Part shown: positions 57,560 through 64,000 of the stretch, piece by piece | Position numbering within the stretch: position 1 is the first letter of the stretch | Layout: each line of letters begins with the position of its first letter | Origin: Parasponia andersonii | Taxonomy: Eukaryota > Streptophyta > Magnoliopsida > Rosales > Cannabaceae | DNA length: 64,000 bases | Assembly (NCBI GenBank): GCA_002914805.1 | Contig: JXTB01000195.1 | Coordinates: forward strand, 445,069-509,068 | Direction of reading: 5' to 3' | The notes under the pieces: model-generated | What the model was told of the DNA's origin: nothing | What the model saw: the letters and a program-made list of their open reading frames with translations, nothing else | Database searches by the model: none | Program-made: the position numbers and the translations under genes

Positions 57560-59407
57560 CAGGAATTTTGACTCAGGGCTTTGGAGACTGGCCCAAACAA
57601 GTCTCCCCAGGAACAATGTTAATATTGGCCTAGAACTACTAGGGGATTACTTGGGCCATGGCAGTTAATAGTCTCCGCATTGGTGTCAAAGTATAAATCT
57701 GATTGCTTGATTCTCTCTGACCATGCTATGCACTTCATTAATTTCATCTCCGTTCAACCCTACTGGGCTGACAAGGGGTTTCTGTGTAGCCTGGCACGAG
57801 GGAGTTGATTTGGAGCCTACTCTGGTGGAAAAAAATATAATCTCCTGCATTTGTTATTTAGACCCTCTTCATACCCTGTTTTCACGTCTGATACCCAACG
57901 GTGCCTATCGGATCTTGAACGAGTCATTTAGAATAGGGTCATAAGGGCACAGAATGATAGCTCGACAGCTAGCTATCTTGTCAGATGAAGAGATTGAAAC
58001 GGTTATAAAGGGAATGAAACCAAACAAGGCCCCGAGCCCAGATGGACTGCTTGGAAGTTTCTACCGATGCTATTGGAGCACGGTTCGGCGGGATGTCTGT
58101 GAGTTTACTCGTGATTTCTTCATATCAAGCAAGATGCTTTATGGGATTAATAACACTAATCTTGTCCTGGTTCTCAAATGTGCGCATCCTACTAAACTTA
58201 ATTACTACTGCCCCCCATCAACCTGTGTAACTTCCCTTATAAGATAATCTCTAAAGTGTTGCCTAATCATCTCAAACCGCTTCTGCCTAATTTAATCTCC
58301 CTCACTCAAACAGCTTTTTTCAATAGGAGGCACATCTCAGAAAATTGATTAATTATCCAAGAGGTAATCCACTCCTTTAACTAGAAAAGAGGAAAAAATG
58401 GGCTGATGCTATTGAAAATTAACATGGAAAAGGCGTATGATCGCCTGGAATGGATCTTCATTAAACATGTGCTTCAAAATATAGGGTTTGATAACAAATG
58501 GATCAACTGGGTATTTGAGTGCATTTCCACTGCATCCCTAAATGTACTAATCAACAGCAATCTAGCTAGTAGCATCCAACCAAGAAGAGGACTTCGACAA
58601 GGAGATCCCCTATCTCCTTATATCTTCATCCAATGCATGGAGGTTCTCCCAGCTCTCCTTCATTATGTTGAGGCGAAGGGCAAGATAAATGGAATCAAAC
58701 TTTCACGAGCTAGCCAGGCTTTTACCCTCTTATTTGCAGATGACCTTATTATCCTTGGAAGAGCGAATGGAAGGGAATGTAACAGAGTCAACGAGATTTT
58801 GTAGAAATTTTGTGATTAGTCGGGACAATGTGTCAATCAGAGCAAGTCTCATATCCATTTCTGCAAGAACTTCAGTGGAACTCAAGCGATGAGCATCCGA
58901 AATATTTTGGGTCTTAAAAGACTTCAGATGCGAAATACCTCGGCCTACCTATTTTTAGCTCTAAAGCTAAGTCTAAATACCTGAATTTCCTCATAGACAG
59001 AAGCACTAGCAGAGTTTCTGGGTGGAAAACTAAAGTGTTATCTAAAGTCGGGGAGAACCACGCTAGTGGGAGCATTAGGAACTAACTTGGCCGCCTATGC
59101 ACTTCAAACCTTCCCACTATCCCAAAAAACTTGCAACTCAATTTAGGAGTGCCCTTAGAAAATTTTGGTGGGGTTTCGAGCAGAATAAAGGGACTTTTCT
59201 TAAAGTTTGGTCTATCATTTGCAAACCGAAAATGTTGGGAGACTTGGGATTAAGGAGAACCTTATACATATAAACAAAGCTTTCCTTGCTAAGTGGGGCT
59301 GGCAAGTCGTCTCGGGCAAGAGCAATTTATGGACTGTTATAATCAAGGGGAAGTACCTCAGGGGCAACTCTTTCCTCCTTCCTCCTGCCGTTTACTACCT
59401 AAAATAA
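57560..59407 (+). pseudogene. LINE (L1-type) 5' half, inverted: endonuclease end and reverse transcriptase
   Basis: Plus-strand pieces: the end of an endonuclease domain (GFCVAWHEGVDLEPTLV), the linker before RT (LSDEEIETVIKGMKPNKAPSP) and the RT core. The core has KAYDRLEWIFIKHVLQNIGF, RGLRQGDPLSPYIF and the catalytic LLFADDLIILG at about 58733. RLGIKENLIHINKAFLAKWG then follows, and the LINE stops near 59390 (RGNSFLLPPA). Multiple stops and frame changes. The missing 3' continuation is found inverted at 57310-55955. Confidence 0.82.
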
Positions 59408-61452
59408 ATATTAAAAGGAATAAAAATAAGCATCTGACACGTTTCTTTGTCTCTCTACTATGGATTCCTTTTTTCTTCTCTCAACTGACATTTGAATTCC
59501 CTAATTTGTTGGCTTTTTTTTTTTTTCCAACTCTTCATTCTCTCTGCCTTCTCTCTCATTGGATCTCTCGGCGAATTCCTGATTCCAGTAAGCGTAGCAT
59601 CATATTGTAATCTGGGTAAAAAATTGATATGTGAATGTACTTAGAAAGCAAGTGAAAAAGCACAAAAGAGCTCGCGTTTTTTGTGTTAAAAAAGACGCCA
59701 TTTGGCAAAGAATTTGGGCCCAAACAACCGAGGTTAGAGAGATGAATTGAGAGTTTGCTCATGACTCCGTGGCTGCTTCTTTGCGACTCCATCTGCTTCT
59801 ACTTGTGCTTCATTGCTCGTATGGCTTTTATTTTCTCCAAGACATAGTTTTTGAAATTGGCAAATGAAGACACAGTTTTTGAAATTGGCAAATGAATTTA
59901 TTTTTTTGTTTTCCAAATCTATAGTAATCAAACGCCTCCTTCTTCTTTATTTTTAAGAAGAAAAAAGAATAACCCAAAAGTGAAATAGCACACTCACCGA
60001 AGACAAAAGGTATTGAGTAATAATCTGCAAGGCTCCTATACCACTCCACCATAAAAAAATTTCTACATTATCCCTAATTTTAGTTTCCCCCCAGTAAAAA
60101 AAGAGCAAATCAACAATATTCTTCAGAAATAAAGAGGACCCAATTCTCGAACCCTTATTATACGGATTAAAGTAACAATCATTAAATCATGTTGCCCGCA
60201 TCTCTGAGAAAAATCGAGTGGTTCCAATGGGAGAGTTTATGTTTTAAAAATATGTACATTTTAAATATTTGTTAAACTAATAAAATAATATTTTTTTATT
60301 TGAATTTGTATATAATTAGTATGTTATTAAATATCAGAAAATTATTTTAAATCTAACATATAAATTAGTTTCAAATCTCACGCGTTTAGAATTTGAACGA
60401 TTCCAAGTTTTCTCTACTGCCCGTGTTTATTTAACTCGAAATTAAATTATGGTTATTAGGGATTCGGATGAAATCGAAAATTAATTGTCCGAAATGTGAA
60501 AAGAAATTTAGATTTGAGTGAATTTCTGGGCTTTGAATTTTGTTTTAACTTGATATAGGTAAAAGAAGAAAAGAGGAAGAAGCTTCGGATTGAAAAATAG
60601 AGGTGGAAGAATTGGGAGGAAGGAGCAGTACGCACCACTTGCTCTGAGCTTTTTTTTTTTTTTTTTTTTATATTAAATCTTTTTAATGCATTAACGGCGG
60701 TTCCTTACATTACGAAACGGAGGTGAAAAGTTCATGTGAGAAAAAAAAAAAACTTTCGTTGACGTGCCATCTTTTCATTTGCCCGACAGAGAATAGGACA
60801 TGCATTTATGTATAGAGGATCCTACTCCTTGCGGAGCCAAAAACCAATGGCACGAAAAAGCTTTCCATAAACAAGGAATATCATTGTAGTCGTCTCCATT
60901 TTGATTTGACTAGCCGTGGTAATTAAACCTGTAATTTGTTTTTTTTTTTTTTTTGCTTGAACCTTTAATTTGTTTTTAGCAAAAGAAAGAATACCTAAAA
61001 GCATGTTTCAGATAAATAAATAAAATTATGCACATTGACTTTCGACACGCGGTTCTATCAAAATGATAATGCATGTTTACTAAAATACATATCCATCCAA
61101 CTCATGAAATTCAAATTTATTAAAAGAAAAAGGTACAAACCAATGTCAACAGAGAAAACTCATCACAAATACAGTAATACACCGTAAAAGACAAATGACA
61201 TTACAACAAATAACTAGTGAAATCCGTTTATTATTTTTTTTTTCCTTTTTTTACTTATCATCACTCATGATTAATTAGTTACTATATATAGAAAAGGAAA
61301 TCACTTATTTTTCAAAGGAAAAAACCATTACTTCTTAAGTTCTACTAAGATGCATTGTTAAAAGTATATTATTAAAATATAAGATGTACCCGTGTTATAT
61401 AAAATATAGTAGCCAGGTTACGACTTGCGCATCTTTATTTAGCAGTGCTCGG
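59408..61452. other. AT-rich intergenic stretch, no gene recognised
   Basis: Contains T-runs at about 59513, 60650 and 60940, and a 28-bp unit (AGTTTTTGAAATTGGCAAAT) present twice at about 59847-59894. No family motif is visible on either strand. The open frames here are short and A/T-driven. Confidence 0.5.
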
Positions 61453-62289
61453 TGTTAGAGTGATTTTCATCAACTGTCCACGTGTCTTTGAATTGTCGGT
61501 GTCGTATTTTCTAACTGTTCAAATGTCTTTGCTATCCCAAAGATCTTTTAACTTCAGCAGGGGTCGGAGAGGCGGGGGTGGCCACCTGCAAAGACTCTCC
61601 GATGCTTAAGTCAGATATTTGCCCCTGAGATTGAGTAGCAAAAATTCAGTTTTTCTTTTTATCTGTATGAGTATATCTTTGTTTCTTGGTCGTAAATTTT
61701 TAAATATTTCTTTTTATATACGCCCATGCCTCTCCTTTGGGGACGCATGGCACATATATATATGGTCCTGAAATTATGAACTTCCTGGTCCTCAACCTCA
61801 GGACCGAGTACCTTTTTTATCAAGACTTTCTCCAGAGGTCACGTGCTGAGATTACCGTGATCCCCCCTGCACCGCTGTAGCCTAGTTTCCGCTGTCCCCT
61901 ATGGCTCGAGTCTGTCAGGGGCGAGATTTGGACAAATTGTCGTTCTGTCAAGACGGCTTGTCCCCTGTGCACACCTACTCAAGATCGCATTAAATGCTCT
62001 GTCTAGGTCTGGAGCTGTGAGTTACTTTCTATTGTACTCTGGTGGAAGACCCTTAGGGCTTCGGATCCCCAGCTGTTGAGGTAAGGATCGGACTGGGCCG
62101 AGTCCATCTAGGGTCTGGGATGGGTTCAGCCCTAACCTCGGATAGCCCAATGGCCGGCGTGGTACCACGTGCGACTCGTGTGGCCTTTAGCTAGTTACTC
62201 TCGACACATGTCGGACGGTGGGCCCTGTTCGTGACCTGTTCTGCCACTTGATCGTCCACGTGGTGTATGATTTGGGAACGGGTCCCACA
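61453..62289. repeat. 3' LTR of Tat element C (837 bp)
   Basis: TGTTAGAGTGATTTTC...GGTCCCACA. It aligns with LTRs A and B, including GATGCTTAAGTCAGATATTT, and carries a minus-strand TATA run at about 61752-61763. Confidence 0.9.
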
Positions 62290-62500
62290 ACTACCTCCAT
62301 TTTCCTACTTAATGGATTCGTATCCATCAAGTGGGGAAATAGTTTCTTCGTTCTTCCAATTTGAGGGATACACCTGGCTCCCCCTTGCCGACACGGAGGC
62401 ACGCCATCCCATGTCACAAAAATTTTTTAAATTTCGAAATTCCGACTGTTTGGTCTCTCTTGCTCTCCTTTTTTCTAGAAAAACTCTTCGGCTCCCCCTC

Positions 62501-62508
62501 TATAAAAG
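62501..62508 (+). promoter_or_regulatory. TATA box of the antisense gene in element C
   Basis: TATAAAAG in the context CCCCCTCTATAAAAGCCGCA, at the same place as the TATA box of element B and followed by a similar leader (GCTCATTTGCTACTTTACT). Confidence 0.65.
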
Positions 62509-62630
62509 CCGCATTTACGCTCATTTGCTACTTTACTAAAATCTTCAATTATTCTAACCTTATAAAATCTTAGGGTTTCCGACTTCTTCCCTTTCTAGAG
62601 ACTTTTGCTCTTTCGATCGTATCCAGAACG

Positions 62631-64000
62631 ATAGCTTCGAATCAAGATCAGGAATTACACCCCATCATGGACTCGGAGTTAGATTCGCTGAGGAGACAGC
62701 TCTGCCTCCCCGACGGAGTGACGCTACAAAGGGTCGAGGGCCCCGCGGATTGGTATTTACGTCCCTCTGCCCCTGAAGGCTCTATTATTTTGGGAAGAAA
62801 ACACCTGGAATGGCTGCGATTCCCTCTTCTTCCTCTGATCCATCAATTTTTCGCTTTGATGGGGATCCACCCGATGCAGTTAAATGCAAATAGGGTCATG
62901 ATTCTGATGGGGCTCTCTGCCTTGTCAGTTCTTTATAACCTGCATATTGACCTGGAGGTGGTCTTTTATGCTTACAAACACACCATCATCCCCAAAAAGA
63001 GTTCCTACCCCACCTTTTACCTCCAACTGCTCCTAGGACGTCACATTTTATGGGGCTTGTCGAGGTCAGACAAGCAATAAGACTCCTACTCTAGGCTATA
63101 CGCCGTTGGAGGGGCGTGGTGCTTCCCTTGGGTGAATGGAGGGTACTTCCAAATTCCCTCAGTTTTCCTGCAGAGTAAGTGCTAGGTCATGATTTTGGGT
63201 TTGCGTTCTCCTCGTCTGTTATTGCTCACATTATTTTGTCTTGTGCAGCCTCTACAAAAGAAAATAGGTTCGAGCCGTAATTGTCGGTGGGGCGGCTCAA
63301 AGGCCTGGAAGGGATCATCATCTTCGGATTTCCTGGGGACTGCCGATACATCCAAGCCACCCTCAACCCCCAGGTGATGAATATGATGCCTAGGATGGTC
63401 TCATACTTTCCCTTCCCTCTGGACACCTGGGTTATCACGAAGCACCTGCGGAGCCGACTTGATGCCTCTGCCCCTGAACTGATACTGCCGGGACGAGCAC
63501 AATCACATCACCATGGTGGGTCGTCAGGTTATGGCTTCAAGCCAATTAGCGGGCTCCAATGACCTGGTGGCGCCAACTAGCCACGAGCTCGAAAAGGCTG
63601 TGAGGTTCGTGGCCGGAGAATGCGTCAGGCTCCGTAGGGAAGAATCTGCCGCCCCTAAGAGGGCTAGAGGTGGATTCATTTCCGCATCCTTGAGCTTTGT
63701 CGATCAGGTTAAGGCTGTGATCTAAACATGTTTCTTGTTCTTTACAGGTTCTGAGATGGGCCCATCGACAGACCCCTCCCCTGTCAAGGGGGGTACCGTT
63801 GGGTATAAGGCTCTCCCCAAGGCAACCGCTGGTCGTCATCTCGTGGTGCCTTCAGAGGATGAAGTGCCCGTGGTCCCCCACTCCGAAGCAAGCGGGCCTC
63901 TGTCTGGGGAAGCGTCGGCCACACGGACCGTACATGGCAAGAGGATGCCCCTGAGTTTGCCCAGGATTTCTGCTGCACCAACCTCTTCCAGCCCCGACTC
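62631..64000 (+). pseudogene. Antisense-encoded gene of Tat element C, partial, start codon and frame damaged
   Basis: Exons inferred from element B: 62631-63174, 63249-63669 and 63748 onward, with introns of 74 and 78 bp. The codon matching the element B start is ATA at 62631; a later ATG at 62667 opens MDSELDSLRRQLCLPDGV. The N-terminal domain (GSIILGRKHLEWLRFPLL, FFALMGIHPMQLNANRV) is about 80 percent identical to that in B. TAA at 63078-63080 replaces Trp. TAA also occurs in exon 2 (RFEP-stop-LSVGRL), and a frame change lies near 63480. The second donor is GTGGAT instead of GTGAGT. It is a broken copy of the same gene. Confidence 0.78.

Larger units (their letters stand above)
61453..64000 (-). 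mobile_element. Tat-type Ty3/gypsy retrotransposon C, 3' part (runs off the right edge)
   Basis: The 3' LTR 61453-62289 is followed inward by a polypurine tract (minus-strand GGAAAATGGAGGTAGT), a TATA box and the antisense gene, exactly as in element B. Gag-pol would lie beyond the window. The 5 bases left of the LTR are CTCGG; the matching duplication cannot be checked. Confidence 0.88.

Noticed and set aside
60456..61004. Possible small gene around the T-runs
   Set aside because: Only Phe/Ser-rich low-complexity text; no exon structure or motif.

Overview
The window is nuclear DNA from a flowering plant, almost certainly a eudicot. It is AT-rich, has an intron-bearing ankyrin/PGG membrane-protein gene, and is packed with Ty3/gypsy, Ty1/copia, L1 and MULE transposons. 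I see no rRNA, tRNA or CRISPR. Three single N positions (10713, 12050, 34141) are assembly gaps; at least the first two hide missing sequence. No species is claimed.

Layout. 1-4322: 5' part of a minus-strand Tat-type gypsy element (A), truncated by the window edge. 4323-6717: AT-rich intergenic. 6718-10484 (minus): the only intact host gene found, an eight-exon ankyrin-repeat/PGG protein of 750 aa. 10714-15221: a young plus-strand copia element (copia1) inserted at the TATA box of that gene, with the flank present twice around an assembly gap. 15222-21132: decayed copia remnants, a 1.2-kb MULE with a 10-bp target duplication, a tandem/foldback array and a host-gene scrap. 21133-33558: a complete 12.4-kb minus-strand Tat element (B) with a 5-bp TSD (CTACG). 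Besides gag-pol it carries a four-exon gene on the opposite strand with its own TATA box, plus two tandem arrays.

35942-42185 (minus) is a second ankyrin/PGG gene, now a pseudogene. Its last exon is split by copia2 (36215-40978, TSD ATCTT), and its upstream side is cut off by copia3 (42411-54823, minus), itself interrupted by copia4 (47156-54550, TSD GAATA). 55480-55950 is a leader fragment of the copia2 family. 55955-59407 is an L1-type LINE whose two halves are inverted relative to each other in the order expected from twin priming. 59408-61452 is intergenic. 61453-64000 is the start of a third Tat element (C), showing its 3' LTR and the same antisense gene.

How the parts relate: tandem ankyrin/PGG genes form the host backbone, and one copy survives. 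All the elements are disabled by stops, frameshifts, deletions or lost catalytic residues. The most system-like feature is the antisense gene of the Tat elements. A TATA box, intron positions and reading frame are shared between B and C, yet each copy carries its own nonsense mutations.
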